Source of the DNA: Streptomyces sp. NBC_01296
GTDB taxonomy: Bacteria > Actinomycetota > Actinomycetes > Streptomycetales > Streptomycetaceae
DNA: 64,000 nucleotides
NCBI RefSeq assembly: GCF_035984415.1
Contig: NZ_CP130720.1
Coordinates: forward strand, 2,480,001 to 2,544,000
Direction of reading: 5' to 3'
In this document: positions 8,825-17,530 of the stretch, piece by piece
Position numbering within the stretch: the first letter of the stretch is position 1
How the letters are laid out: every line of letters begins with the position of its first letter
Notes under the pieces: generated by a model
What the model saw: the letters and a program-made list of their open reading frames with translations, nothing else
Databases searched by the model: none
Told to the model about the DNA's origin: nothing
Made by a program: the position numbers and the translations under genes

Positions 8825-9604
8825 TCAGCGGACCTCGGTGATCGTCGGGCCCTGCTCCAGCTGGCCCATGCCGCCGGAGAAGCGGGAGCCCTCCTGGTCC
8901 TCGGTCTGCACGCCGTCCGGCACCATCTGGGCGTCGTTCGGCAGCTTCAGCACGATCGGGTCGCGCGGAGCCATCGGGCCGTCGCCGCGCACGATGACGG
9001 TCTCCCGGAAGATCTGCTCGAGCACGCCCGCCGACTCGGGGCGCACCGCGCCCTGGCCGGAGATGACGCCCCGCAGGAACCAGCGCGGGCCGTCGACGCC
9101 GACGAAGCGGACCAGCTGGGCGCCGGTCTGGCCGTCGGGCATGGGTACGGGCACCTGGGCGCGCAGCTCCCAGCCCAGCGGACCCTCGACCTCGTCGATG
9201 ATGCCGCCCTGCTGGGTGATGCCCGTGGCGATCTCGTCGCGGACCTCGCCCCAGATGCCTTCCTTCTTGGGCGCCGCGAAGGCCTGCAGCTGCACGGCGC
9301 TGTCGCCGAGGACGACCGTCGCGGCGACGATCGCGTCACCGGCGACCTCGACGCGCAGTTCCATGCCCTCGACACCCGGTACGAGAATGCCGCCCAGGTC
9401 GACGCGACCCTCCTCCGGTGCACCGGGCACCTCGGAGACGTCCCAGGGGCCGTCGGGCCGCGGGGCGGGCGGCAGATTCACCCTGCGGGGCGCGGAGTCC
9501 TGCTCCTCGCCGCCGTCCTGTTCATCGGCAGCCACGCCGTCCACGACCTGCTCGGCCGCGCCGCCGTCCTTGGCGGAGTCGTTCTTCTTGCGACGTCCGA
9601 ACAC
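8825..9604 (-). CDS. DUF3710 protein
   Basis: The protein has 259 aa. The start is basic (FGRRKKND), followed by a low-complexity acidic stretch to residue 45 and a compact soluble domain from about residue 50 (RPDGPWDVSEVP, VDLGGILVPG, GPRWFLRGVISGQGA). This is the actinobacterial DUF3710 family, next to dut in many relatives, of unknown function. GTG at 9602-9604 has AAGGA about 8 nt upstream and sits 1 bp after the dut stop, so the two are co-expressed. Confidence 0.85.
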   Translation of the reverse strand: MFGRRKKNDSAKDGGAAEQVVDGVAADEQDGGEEQDSAPRRVNLPPAPRPDGPWDVSEVPGAPEEGRVDLGGILVPGVEGMELRVEVAGDAIVAATVVLGDSAVQLQAFAAPKKEGIWGEVRDEIATGITQQGGIIDEVEGPLGWELRAQVPVPMPDGQTGAQLVRFVGVDGPRWFLRGVISGQGAVRPESAGVLEQIFRETVIVRGDGPMAPRDPIVLKLPNDAQMVPDGVQTEDQEGSRFSGGMGQLEQGPTITEVR

Positions 9605-9605
9605 G

Positions 9606-10142
9606 TCACTGTCCTTCCCGGTCGGATACGACCGAAGCGTAGCCATTCCCACCCTGCTGACCAGCGCCGGATCCGGCCACGGCCGCATGACCGCCGGTGG
9701 AGCCGAAACCCCCCTCGGCCCGGGCCGAGCCGGGAAGTTCCGCCACCTCGTGGAAGCGCACCTTCTCGACCCTCTGGACAACCAGCTGGGCAATGCGGTC
9801 GAAGCGCTCGAACCGGACGCTCTCGCGCGGGTCGAGATTGACCACGATCACCTTGATCTCCCCACGGTACCCGGCATCCACCGTCCCGGGGGCATTCACG
9901 AGCGCGAGCCCGCAGCGGGCGGCCAGGCCCGAGCGCGGGTGCACGAAGGCGGCGTACCCGTCGGGCAGGGCGATGGACACGCCCGTGGGCAGTACGGTGC
10001 GCTCGCCGGGCTCCAGCACGGCCGCCTCGGTGGTCACCAGGTCGCAGCCGGCGTCGCCGGGGTGGCCGTACGCGGGCAGGGGCACCTCGGGGTCGACGCG
10101 GCGGATCAGCACGTCGACGGGCGCGGGGTTGTTGTCAGACAT
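9606..10142 (-). CDS. dut: dUTP diphosphatase, trimeric type
   Basis: The enzyme (178 aa) hydrolyses dUTP to dUMP and pyrophosphate, keeping uracil out of DNA and feeding dTMP synthesis. All five motifs of the homotrimeric family are present in order: HPGDAGCDL, PRSGLAARCGL, NAPGTVDAGYRGE with the catalytic Asp, DRIAQLV, and the glycine-rich C-terminal EGGFGSTGGH. A glycine/serine/glutamine-rich extension of about 25 residues follows motif 5. The ATG at 10140-10142 overlaps the upstream thioesterase stop by one base (TGATG). Confidence 0.96.
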   Translation of the reverse strand: MSDNNPAPVDVLIRRVDPEVPLPAYGHPGDAGCDLVTTEAAVLEPGERTVLPTGVSIALPDGYAAFVHPRSGLAARCGLALVNAPGTVDAGYRGEIKVIVVNLDPRESVRFERFDRIAQLVVQRVEKVRFHEVAELPGSARAEGGFGSTGGHAAVAGSGAGQQGGNGYASVVSDREGQ

Positions 10143-10726
10143 CAGGGGTTCACCTCGAAGGCGCGTGCGCGCCTGACCTGGTCCGGGTCGGACATCGCCG
10201 CCCGGATCTCCTCGGGCCGACCGTTGTCGATGAAGTGGTCGACCTTCACCTCGATGAAGAGCGCGTCTGCGCGCACGGCGACCAGGCCCTCGGGCCCGCC
10301 TATCCGGCCGACCGCGGTGGAGTAGATCTTGCGCCCGGCGACGGCGGTCACCTCGGCCTCCAGGTACAGCACGGTGTCCACGGGCACCGGCCGCACGAAG
10401 TCCGTCTCCAGCCGTCCCGTCACCGCGATGACGCGCAGCAGCCAGTTCAGGGAGCCCAGCGTCTCGTCGAGCGCGGTGGCGAGCACGCCGCCGTGGGCGA
10501 GGCCGGGAGCGCCCTGATGGGCGGGCTTGACGGTGAACTCGGCGGTGACCCGCACACCCTCACCCGCACGGGCCTCCAGGTGGAGTCCGTGGGGCTGGCC
10601 CTCGCCGCAGCCGAAGCAGTGCTCGTAGTGCGCACCGAGCAGCTCGCCGGGTGCCGGGGCATCGGGGTGCCGGACCGGCGCGGCGGCATCGGCCGGGGGC
10701 GTCAACGCTGTGTTTCGTCCACTCAC
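10142..10726 (-). CDS. PaaI-type hotdog-fold thioesterase
   Basis: This 194-aa protein has a single hotdog domain at about residues 55-165. The signature HGGVLATALDETLG holds the catalytic acidic residue; such enzymes hydrolyse acyl-CoA thioesters in the cytoplasm. A conserved HCFGCGEGQPHGLHL segment precedes it. GTG at 10724-10726 follows AAGG. The dut start overlaps its stop, so thioesterase, dut and DUF3710 form one transcript. The substrate is unknown and nothing ties it to the distant PKS. Confidence 0.85.
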   Translation of the reverse strand: MSGRNTALTPPADAAAPVRHPDAPAPGELLGAHYEHCFGCGEGQPHGLHLEARAGEGVRVTAEFTVKPAHQGAPGLAHGGVLATALDETLGSLNWLLRVIAVTGRLETDFVRPVPVDTVLYLEAEVTAVAGRKIYSTAVGRIGGPEGLVAVRADALFIEVKVDHFIDNGRPEEIRAAMSDPDQVRRARAFEVNP

Positions 10727-10784
10727 AGCCGCAGACCTTACCCGCGCCGCTACCCGCGGGTCGCCTCGTGGCAGGCTTGGTGCC

Positions 10785-11240
10785 ATGCAGCTCTCCCCCG
10801 CGCACCACGACGAACGTCTGACCGCCCCCCGCTCGTGGTGGGCCATCGCCGTACTCATCGGCCTCGCGTGCGCGTTGATGCTGCTGCCGCTGGGCACGCT
10901 GCCGCTGCTGGCCGGGCTGGTCGGGGGCACCGCGCTGGCGGGGATGCTGGTGAGTTCGTACGGCTCCGCGCGCGTGCGCGTGGTGAACGGTGCGCTGGCC
11001 GCCGGTGACGCGCGGATCCCGGTGGCGGCCCTGGGCGAGCCCGAGGTGCTCGAGCCGGAGGAGGCGCGCGCCTGGCGCACGTACAAGGCGGACACCCGCG
11101 CCTTCATGCTGCTGCGCAGCTACGTCCCGACGGCGGTGCGCATCCCGATCACCGACCCCGAGGACCCGACCCCGTACGCGTACGTCTCCACCCGCGAGCC
11201 GCAGGCCCTGGTCAAGGCGATCCGGTCGGCCAAGGGCTGA
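10785..11240 (+). CDS. DUF3093 membrane protein
   Basis: The protein has 151 aa with two adjacent hydrophobic segments (residues about 17-35 and 38-58) and then a soluble domain of about 90 residues (VRVVNGALAAGDARIPVAALGEPEVL). This is the actinobacterial DUF3093 family, function unknown. It is divergent from the thioesterase-dut operon and convergent with the next minus-strand gene. ATG at 10785 gives the expected family length. Confidence 0.85.
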   Translation: MQLSPAHHDERLTAPRSWWAIAVLIGLACALMLLPLGTLPLLAGLVGGTALAGMLVSSYGSARVRVVNGALAAGDARIPVAALGEPEVLEPEEARAWRTYKADTRAFMLLRSYVPTAVRIPITDPEDPTPYAYVSTREPQALVKAIRSAKG

Positions 11241-11294
11241 TCGGCCGGGGGCCGGGGACGGGGCCGGGGGCCCGGCGGGAGGCCGCAGCGCGGG

Positions 11295-12215
11295 TCAGAC
11301 CGGGGGCGGGTCGTCCGCCGGACCTTCCAGGACGGCTCTGACAGCCTCGGGAAGGGGCTCGGAGGGCTGCTCAAGGGGCGGGAGCTGCGGCAGCGAGTCC
11401 CACGCCACCGCCCGGCTCCGCAGGTCGGCACGGACCTTCTCGGCGAGTTTGAGGGTGTCCCGGCGGTTCATGACCGCGCCGACGGCGGCGCCCACCATGA
11501 ACGGCAGCAGCATCGGCAGGTTGCGGAACGTCCGCTTCACGATCTGTTGGCGCAGTTCGCGCTTCATCTGACCGCCGAGCGCGATGTTCAGCGTCGTCGG
11601 CTGCGTCAGGTCCACCCCGCGCTCCTCCGTCCACGACGTCACGTAGGCGAGGCTGCGGTCCTTGAGGTTGCCGGGGGCCCGCAGGCCGTACACCTCGTGG
11701 AGCTCCGCGATGAGCTTCAGCTCGATCAGTGCGACCCCGGTGACCTCCGCGGCCAGCTCGGCCGGCATCGCGGGCGGCACCGGCAGCATGGCCGCGGCTC
11801 CGACGCCCGCGCCCACGGTGGAGGTGCCGTACGAGGCGCCCGCGATCAGCTTGTCGGCAAGCTGATCGGGACCGAGGCCCGGGAACTGCGCGCGCAGGGT
11901 CGCGAGGTCCCGAACCGGAACGCGCGGTGCGTTCTCGATGATGCGGTCCGCGATGTGCAGGACGGCGGCCCTGGCATGTTCGCCGCCCTTGCGCACACCA
12001 CTCTTGACCGCTTGCAGCCGACGAGCCCCGGACCTGCGCCGGGCCGCCTCGTCGGACTCTGTGGCCGACGGCACCGCCATGGCGGTGCCGGAGGACACGT
12101 CGGCTACGCCGGGGGCTCCTGGGCCCGTTTCCGGGCCCGTGGCTCCCGCCTGCGTCTCCGCCGGATCACCAGCTTTCCGGAAGCGCAGCTTCCGAAACGG
12201 TGTCGAGCCGGTCAC
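11295..12215 (-). CDS. EcsC-like hypothetical protein
   Basis: The protein has 306 aa. Residues 1-65 are low-complexity; the core at about 85-280 has alanine/glycine-rich, weakly hydrophobic helices (STVGAGVGAAAMLPVPPAMPAELAAEVTG, LPFMVGAAVGAVMNRR) and resembles EcsC-family proteins, whose role is poorly known. GTG at 12213-12215 is 12 bp from the stop of the DUF4193 gene, so they probably share a transcript. The similarity call is from memory of the family pattern. Confidence 0.6.
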   Translation of the reverse strand: MTGSTPFRKLRFRKAGDPAETQAGATGPETGPGAPGVADVSSGTAMAVPSATESDEAARRRSGARRLQAVKSGVRKGGEHARAAVLHIADRIIENAPRVPVRDLATLRAQFPGLGPDQLADKLIAGASYGTSTVGAGVGAAAMLPVPPAMPAELAAEVTGVALIELKLIAELHEVYGLRAPGNLKDRSLAYVTSWTEERGVDLTQPTTLNIALGGQMKRELRQQIVKRTFRNLPMLLPFMVGAAVGAVMNRRDTLKLAEKVRADLRSRAVAWDSLPQLPPLEQPSEPLPEAVRAVLEGPADDPPPV

Positions 12216-12227
12216 GGCCGACGCCTC

Positions 12228-12524
12228 TCAGTCGCAGTCGCGGCAGATCGGCTGACCGTTCTTCTCTCGTGCCAGCTGGCTGCGGTGGTGCACCAGGAAG
12301 CAGCTCATGCAGGTGAACTCATCGGCCTGCTTGGGCAGCACCCGGACGGCCAGTTCCTCGTTGGAGAGGTCCGCGCCGGGGAGCTCCATGCCCTCCGCCG
12401 CGTCGAAGTCGTCGACATCGACGTTCGAGGACGACTTCTCGTTACGCCGGGCCTTCAGCTCTTCAATGCTGTCGTTGTCGACGTCGTCGTCGGTCTTGCG
12501 TGGGGTGTCGTAGTCCGTTGCCAT
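12228..12524 (-). CDS. DUF4193 zinc-ribbon-like small protein
   Basis: This acidic 98-aa protein carries two cysteine pairs near the C-terminus (TCMSC and ICRDC), a likely zinc site, and a basic/His-rich loop between them (FLVHHRSQLAREKNG). It belongs to DUF4193, widespread in actinobacteria and of unknown function. ATG at 12522-12524 follows GGGAGAG. Confidence 0.88.
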   Translation of the reverse strand: MATDYDTPRKTDDDVDNDSIEELKARRNEKSSSNVDVDDFDAAEGMELPGADLSNEELAVRVLPKQADEFTCMSCFLVHHRSQLAREKNGQPICRDCD

Positions 12525-12740
12525 TTTTCGCTCTCCCCCTCTGGGATTTAGCGGTGTCTCAGCGCACGTAACGCGCGAGAGGCCGGACTTGTGCCCGACC
12601 TGAGGCGGAGATTTTGCCTCACATCAAGGTCTGTTACTCAATCGACACCCAGCCGCACACCTGAAGGAGCGATTGGCTGGGATGACGACCGGGACCGTAC
12701 ACGGTCCGGGGGCCGTCTTGCACAAACGCCACCCCGTGTA

Positions 12741-12766
12741 TTTCCCGCCGTTCGAGGGGCGGGAAA
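12741..12766 (-). terminator. Probable cutRS terminator
   Basis: A perfect 9-bp stem TTTCCCGCC/GGCGGGAAA with an 8-nt loop lies about 140 bp downstream of the cutS stop. A smaller CCCC-TTC-GGGG hairpin follows closer to the gene, near 12790-12802. Confidence 0.5.
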
Positions 12767-12833
12767 CCCGGACTTCCCGGGCTTTCCGGCCCCCTTCGGG
12801 GTCACTGAACGCACATGACCCCACACTCGACAA

Positions 12834-12847
12834 TGTGATCGATCACA
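12834..12847. promoter_or_regulatory. Perfect 14-bp palindrome, possible operator
   Basis: TGTGATCGATCACA is an exact inverted repeat of the CRP/FNR-like half-site TGTGA with a 4-bp spacer. No gene start lies nearby on the plus strand, and it is 60 bp beyond the cutS stop. The regulator is unknown. Confidence 0.35.
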
Positions 12848-12907
12848 CAGCCACCACACTCCCACCCTTCGGTCATTCAGCCAACAGCGAACATGTGACG
12901 AGGTGGC

Positions 12908-14152
12908 TCAGAGGGGCAAAGTGACACGCATCACGAGGCCACCGCCCTCGCGGGGCGTCGCGGAGATCCGTCCGCCGTGTGCGCGCGCGACAGAGCGCGC
13001 GATCGACAGACCGAGCCCCACACCCTTGTCGCTGCCCGTGCGCTCCGTACGCAGCCGCCTGAAGGGCTCGAAGAGGTTGTCCACCTCGTACGCGGGAACC
13101 ACGGGACCCGTGTTCGAGACCACGAGGACCGCCTGACCGTGCTGGGACTCCGTCGTGACCTCGACCCAGCCGTCCTCCGGCACGTTGTACCGGACGGCGT
13201 TCTGCACCAGGTTGAGCGCGATCCGCTCCAGCAGGACGCCGTTGCCCTGGACCACGGCCGGCGCCCGCTCGCCGCGGATCTCCACGCCCTTCACCGCCGC
13301 CTCCCCGCGCGCCTGGTCGATGGCGCGCGAGGCGACCTCCGCCAGGTCCACGGGCTTGCGCTCGACTATCTGGTTGTCGCTGCGTGCCAGCAGCAACAGG
13401 CCCTCGACCAGCTGCTCGCTGCGCTCGTTGGTGGCCAGCAGCGTCTTGCCCAGCTGCTGGAGCTCCACCGGAGCACCCGGGTCCGACAGGTGCACCTCCA
13501 GCAGCGTCCGGTTGATCGCCAGCGGGGTGCGCAGCTCGTGCGAGGCGTTCGCGACGAACCGCTGCTGGGCCGTGAAGGCCCGCTCCAGCCGGTCGAGCAT
13601 CTCGTCGAAGGTGTCGGCGAGCTCCTTGAGCTCGTCGTCCGGCCCGTCCAACTCGATCCGCCGGGTCAGGTCGGAGCCGACCACCCGGCGGGCGGTCCGG
13701 GTGATCTTGCCCAGCGGCGAGAGCACCCGGCCGGCCATCGCGTAGCCGAAGGCGAAGGCGATGATGCTTAGGCCGAGCAGGGCCATCAGCGACCGGCTGA
13801 GCAGGTCGTCCAGCGCGTGCCGGCGCTCGTCCAGGATGCAGGCGTTGATCGCGGCGTTGAACTGGTCGGGGTTCTGACCCGTACCAACAATGCCGGGACA
13901 GCTGCTGGTGACCCGGATGTCAGTGCCGCCGAGGATCTTGAACGCCGGTCCGTTGCCCTCGCGCAGCGCCTGCGCCGCCAGCAGGTAGATGATCGACAGC
14001 AGCAGGATGCCGGCGATCAGGAACATGCCGCCGTACAGCAGCGTGAGGCGTATGCGGATGGTCGGCCGCAGCCAAGGGAAGGGACCCTCGGGCTGGCCGG
14101 GGTCCCAGGTCGGTCTCGGCGGCACCGTCGGTGGTGCCGGGGTCGCCGCCAC
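12908..14152 (-). CDS. cutS: CutS-type sensor histidine kinase
   Basis: The kinase has 414 aa: a membrane span at about residues 35-60, an extracytoplasmic loop of about 85 residues with two cysteines (SSCPGIV and NACILDE), a second span at about 140-165, a HAMP linker, and a HisKA box ASHELRTPLAINR. The ATPase domain has NLVQNAVRYN and GVGLGLSIAR. GTG at 14150-14152 lies 5 bp after the cutR stop, so the pair is one operon. Length and context fit CutS of Streptomyces, whose partner regulator was linked to copper-related and secretion phenotypes. The paired loop cysteines may respond to redox or folding state, which is inference. Confidence 0.85.
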   Translation of the reverse strand: MAATPAPPTVPPRPTWDPGQPEGPFPWLRPTIRIRLTLLYGGMFLIAGILLLSIIYLLAAQALREGNGPAFKILGGTDIRVTSSCPGIVGTGQNPDQFNAAINACILDERRHALDDLLSRSLMALLGLSIIAFAFGYAMAGRVLSPLGKITRTARRVVGSDLTRRIELDGPDDELKELADTFDEMLDRLERAFTAQQRFVANASHELRTPLAINRTLLEVHLSDPGAPVELQQLGKTLLATNERSEQLVEGLLLLARSDNQIVERKPVDLAEVASRAIDQARGEAAVKGVEIRGERAPAVVQGNGVLLERIALNLVQNAVRYNVPEDGWVEVTTESQHGQAVLVVSNTGPVVPAYEVDNLFEPFRRLRTERTGSDKGVGLGLSIARSVARAHGGRISATPREGGGLVMRVTLPL

Positions 14153-14157
14153 CCGCG

Positions 14158-14811
14158 TCAGATCCGGTATCCGGAGCCAGGCACGGTCACGATGACCGGC
14201 GGCTCCCCGAGCTTGCGCCGCAGGGTCATGACCGTGACCCGCACCACGTTCGTGAAGGGGTCGGTGTTCTCGTCCCATGCCTTCTCCAGCAGCTGCTCGG
14301 CGGAGACGACGGTCCCTTCGCTCCGCATGAGAACCTCCAGCACCGCGAACTCCTTGGGCGCCAGCTGTACCTCCCTGCCCTCACGAAACACCTCCCGCCG
14401 GTTCGGGTCCAGCTTGATGCCGGCCCGTTCCAGTACGGGGGGCAGGGCCACGGTGGTGCGCCGCCCCAGGGCGCGCACGCGGGCGGTCAGCTCGCTGAAC
14501 GCGAAGGGCTTGGGCAGGTAGTCGTCCGCGCCCAGTTCCAGGCCCTCCACCCGGTCGCTCACGTCTCCGGACGCCGTCAGCATCAGCACGCGGGTGGGCA
14601 TGCCGAGCTCGACGATCTTCCGGCAGACGTCGTCGCCGTGCACGAGCGGGAGGTCCCGGTCGAGCACGACCACGTCGTAGTCGTTCACCCCGACGCGCTC
14701 CAGGGCCGCGGCGCCGTCGTACACGACGTCCACGGCCATGGCCTCCCGGCGCAGCCCGGTGGCCACCGCATCGGCGAGCAGCTGCTCGTCCTCGACGACG
14801 AGTACGCGCAC
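14158..14811 (-). CDS. cutR: CutR-type response regulator
   Basis: This 217-aa OmpR-class regulator has a receiver domain with acidic residues at 7-9 (VEDE) and phospho-acceptor Asp51 (VVVLDRDLP), and Lys in PKPFAF. The DNA-binding winged helix is at about 125-215 (LAPKEFAVLEVLMRSEG, VTVMTLRRKLGE). I chose GTG at 14809-14811 because AAGGA lies 6-7 nt upstream and it gives the 217-residue length of CutR; an ATG at 14826 is possible. cutS follows after 5 bp. Confidence 0.88.
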   Translation of the reverse strand: MRVLVVEDEQLLADAVATGLRREAMAVDVVYDGAAALERVGVNDYDVVVLDRDLPLVHGDDVCRKIVELGMPTRVLMLTASGDVSDRVEGLELGADDYLPKPFAFSELTARVRALGRRTTVALPPVLERAGIKLDPNRREVFREGREVQLAPKEFAVLEVLMRSEGTVVSAEQLLEKAWDENTDPFTNVVRVTVMTLRRKLGEPPVIVTVPGSGYRI

Positions 14812-15055
14812 GTCGTTTCCTTCCATCGAGCCCTGAGGGCACACGTGTATTGCGTCGTCCATCCTGCACGTTTCGGCCGTAAACCGGCTGTAAGGCGTCG
14901 CTCGGGGGCCTGCCCGGGCCGGAAGTGTGGATTCCCTCGTCTCTCGAGGTTTCTGGGCCCAGGGTGCCGGGGAGGACGTGAGCACACCCCAACCACTCCC
15001 TGACGGCGGACTGCCACGTGCCGCCGCCGACCCACGAAGAGGGGGCGAACCCACC

Positions 15056-15223
15056 ATGGACGCATTCACCGCGGGTCTCCTGCAGCGCATCCGGGCCACG
15101 CAGTCGGACCTCAATCAGGCCCGTGAGACGGGCGACGACTTCCTCGTGGAAGTGGAGCAGGCGGAATTGGAAGATCTCCAGCGCCTCGCAGCCGAACACG
15201 GAGTTCCCGTCTCCGCCTGCTGA
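15056..15223 (+). CDS. 55-aa conserved small protein
   Basis: This short acidic helical protein (QRIRATQSDLNQARETGDD) probably forms one long amphipathic or coiled-coil helix and ends in Cys. ATG at 15056 is preceded by GAGGGGGC. It is divergent from cutR and ends in a hairpin terminator. I believe it is conserved at this position in Streptomyces, but its function is unknown. Confidence 0.7.
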   Translation: MDAFTAGLLQRIRATQSDLNQARETGDDFLVEVEQAELEDLQRLAAEHGVPVSAC

Positions 15224-15253
15224 CTCACCTCCCTGACCCCGCCAGTCCGACCC

Positions 15254-15287
15254 GAACCCCGGCGACCGTACGCGGCAGCCGGGGTTC
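15254..15287. terminator. Bidirectional terminator
   Basis: A 10-bp perfect stem GAACCCCGGC/GCCGGGGTTC with a 14-nt loop lies between the convergent small ORF (+) and inositol monophosphatase (-) genes. Confidence 0.8.
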
Positions 15288-15375
15288 CCTCATGCCCGGG
15301 CCCGGCCGTACGGGCCCAGCCGTACGAACCGGCCGTACGGGCACCGCGGCGGCCGGGCCGGGGCCGGCGAGGGCC

Positions 15376-16179
15376 TCAGTCGTGCCAGGCCCCGGCCTCT
15401 TCCAGCAGGGGCTGCAGCGACGCGAACACCGCCGGGGTGGCGGCGAGCGCCAGCTCCCCCGAGGCCGGCCTGCCGGGCCGCCCGCCCGTGAGCGCCCCGG
15501 CCTCCCGGGCGATCAGCTCGCCCGCGGCCAGGTCCCAGGGGTTGAGCCCCCGCTCGTAGTACGCGTCCAGCCGCCCTGCGGCCACGTCGCTGAGGTCCAG
15601 CGCGGCCGATCCGCCCCGCCGGATGTCCCGCACCTTCGGGATCACCCGCTGCGCGACGTCCGCCTGCTGCTCCTTGCGCGCCTGGAGGTACGCGAACCCG
15701 GTCGCGACCAGCGCCTGGTCCAGCGGGGCGGCCGCCCGGCACGCGAGGCGGGCCTCCCCCAGCCAGGCCCCGCCCCCGAGCACCGCGCGGTACGTCTCGC
15801 CCCGCATCGGGGCCGCCACCACCCCGACGACGGTCGCGCCCTCGTACTCGGCGGCGATCGACACGCTCCAGCTCGGCAGCCCGTACAGGTAGTTGACGGT
15901 GCCGTCCAGCGGGTCCACGATCCACCGCACGCCGCTCGTCCCGGGGCTGTCCGCGCCCTCCTCGCCGAGCAGCCCGTCCTCGGGCCGCCGCCGCGCGAGG
16001 ATGCCGGTGATCAGCTTCTCCGCCGCGATGTCCATCTCGGTCACCACGTCGATCGGGCTGCTCTTCGTCGCCGCCACCGCGAGATCGGCCGGCCGGCCGT
16101 CCCGCAGCAGCTCCCCGGCCTGCCGCGCGGCGTCCAGCCCCACGTCCAGCAGTTCGGCCTTCAGCTCTTCGGAAATCAC
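15376..16179 (-). CDS. Inositol monophosphatase family protein
   Basis: This 267-aa Mg2+-dependent phosphatase shows motif A WIVDPLDGTVNY (residues about 85-96) with the metal-binding aspartates, an upstream Glu pair LLGEEG, and motif B PWDLAAGELI near residue 220. Family members hydrolyse inositol-1-phosphate or related sugar phosphates, such as histidinol phosphate or fructose bisphosphate. Which one applies cannot be told. GTG at 16177-16179 has AAAGGG upstream and lies 12 bp after the ferrochelatase stop, so it is co-transcribed with it. Confidence 0.9.
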   Translation of the reverse strand: MISEELKAELLDVGLDAARQAGELLRDGRPADLAVAATKSSPIDVVTEMDIAAEKLITGILARRRPEDGLLGEEGADSPGTSGVRWIVDPLDGTVNYLYGLPSWSVSIAAEYEGATVVGVVAAPMRGETYRAVLGGGAWLGEARLACRAAAPLDQALVATGFAYLQARKEQQADVAQRVIPKVRDIRRGGSAALDLSDVAAGRLDAYYERGLNPWDLAAGELIAREAGALTGGRPGRPASGELALAATPAVFASLQPLLEEAGAWHD

Positions 16180-16191
16180 GCTCGCCCTTTC

Positions 16192-17358
16192 CTAGTACGG
16201 GCTGTCGATGCCCGCGGCTGCCGGCCGGGGGCTGCGCGCCGGGCAGCAGCCCACCGCGCACAGATCGTGGCTGGGCCCGAGCAGCCCGAGCGCGCACCGC
16301 TCCGCCGGCTCGCCCCGCTCCGCGGCGGCGCGCTCCAGCACCAGTTCCCGGACCGCCGCCGCGAACCGCGGGTCGGCCCCGACCGTCGCGGACCGGGCGA
16401 CCGGGAGCCCGAGCTCCGCCGCCTTCGCCGTGGCCTCCGTGTCGAGGTCGTACAGGACCTCCATGTGGTCCGAGACGAACCCGATCGGGACCATCACCAC
16501 CGCGGGCGCCCCGGCGCCGTGCAGGGCCTCCAGGTGGTCGCAGATGTCCGGCTCCAGCCACGGGATGTGCGGGGCGCCGCTGCGCGACTGGTAGACGAGC
16601 TCCCAGGGCAGCTCCGCGCCCGTCTCGGCCCGTACCGCGTCCGCGATCAGCTGCGCGACGTCCAGGTGCTGCTTGACGTAGGCCCCGCCCGCGCCGCCGG
16701 CGGTGTGCTCCTCGACCGGGCCGGAGGTGTCGGCGGCCGCGGTGGGGATCGAATGCGTGGTGAAGGCCAGGTGCGCGCCGGCGCGCACCTCCTGCGGCAG
16801 CGACTCCAGCGCGGCGAGCACCCCGTCGATCATCGGCTGTACGAAGCCCGGGTGGTTGAAGTAGTGCCGCAGCTTGTCGACCTTCGGCAGCTCGGCGACG
16901 CCCTCCTCGGCCAGTGTCGCCAGCGCGTCCGCGAGGTTCTCGCGGTACTGCCGGCAGCCCGAGTACGAGGCGTACGCGCTGGTCGCGAGCACCGCGATCC
17001 GGCGGCGCCCGTCGGCGGCCATCTCCCGCAGCACGTCGGTGAGGTACGGGGCCCAGTTCCGGTTGCCCCAGTACACGGGCAGGTCCAGTCCGTGGTCGGC
17101 GAAGTCCTTGCGCAGGGCGTCCAGCAGCTCGCGGTTCTGCCCGTTGATCGGGCTGATCCCGCCGAAGCCGAAGTAGTGCTGCCCGACCTCCTTGAGCCGC
17201 TCGCGCGGGATGCCGCGCCCGCGCGTGACGTTCTCCAGGAACGGCACGACGTCGTCGGGCCCCTCGGGGCCGCCGAAGGAGAGCAGCAGGAGGGCGTCGT
17301 AGGGGCCGGCGAGGCCTTCGGCCGATGCCGAGGCGGCGGCGCGGAGCTGGTCTGACAT
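16192..17358 (-). CDS. hemH: Ferrochelatase (coproporphyrin ferrochelatase type)
   Basis: The protein has 388 aa. It inserts Fe2+ into the porphyrin ring; in actinobacteria the substrate is coproporphyrin III, so the modern name is cpfC. Visible features are the N-terminal [13 protein letters not shown], the catalytic His in FTTHSIP (about residue 200), [16 protein letters not shown], and a C-terminal cysteine group ([19 protein letters not shown]) that in actinobacterial enzymes binds a [2Fe-2S] cluster. A stretch of about 20 glycine/alanine/threonine-rich residues follows the catalytic His. An iron-box-like site lies 69 bp upstream of the ATG, suggesting iron control. Confidence 0.94.
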   Translation of the reverse strand: MSDQLRAAASASAEGLAGPYDALLLLSFGGPEGPDDVVPFLENVTRGRGIPRERLKEVGQHYFGFGGISPINGQNRELLDALRKDFADHGLDLPVYWGNRNWAPYLTDVLREMAADGRRRIAVLATSAYASYSGCRQYRENLADALATLAEEGVAELPKVDKLRHYFNHPGFVQPMIDGVLAALESLPQEVRAGAHLAFTTHSIPTAAADTSGPVEEHTAGGAGGAYVKQHLDVAQLIADAVRAETGAELPWELVYQSRSGAPHIPWLEPDICDHLEALHGAGAPAVVMVPIGFVSDHMEVLYDLDTEATAKAAELGLPVARSATVGADPRFAAAVRELVLERAAAERGEPAERCALGLLGPSHDLCAVGCCPARSPRPAAAGIDSPY

Positions 17359-17426
17359 GGCTCGAATCCTGCCACCCGGCGTCCGCGCCGGGGAAACGGC
17401 CCGGCCACGCGTCTCGCACCGCGAAA

Positions 17427-17444
17427 TAGGTAAGGTGACCCTAA
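17427..17444. promoter_or_regulatory. Iron-box-like site (DmdR/IdeR type)
   Basis: TAGGTAAGGTGACCCTAA matches the actinobacterial iron-box core TAGGTTAGGCTAACCTAA at 14 of 18 positions and keeps both outer half-sites. It sits in the divergent promoter region of hemH and the MFS gene. The consensus is from established knowledge; binding here is inference. Confidence 0.6.
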
Positions 17445-17530
17445 GTTTTTATGTTCGAATCTTCCCCGTGCGGGTGCCCTGTCGGCGGTCGTAACCTGTA
17501 TGGGCCAATGACGTCCCTTACGGAGAGACC

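Larger units (their letters stand above)
12525..12907. other. 383-bp intergenic region between the DUF4193 gene and cutS
   Basis: No credible gene is seen. The left part should hold the DUF4193 promoter. The middle holds hairpins that could end the cutRS transcript, and the right part a perfect palindrome TGTGATCGATCACA at 12834-12847. An 83-codon plus-strand frame here has no ribosome site or recognisable domain. Confidence 0.6.

Noticed and set aside
12673..12924. 83-codon plus-strand frame downstream of cutS
   Set aside because: It has no ribosome site and no recognisable domain, overlaps the end of cutS and spans terminator-like hairpins.
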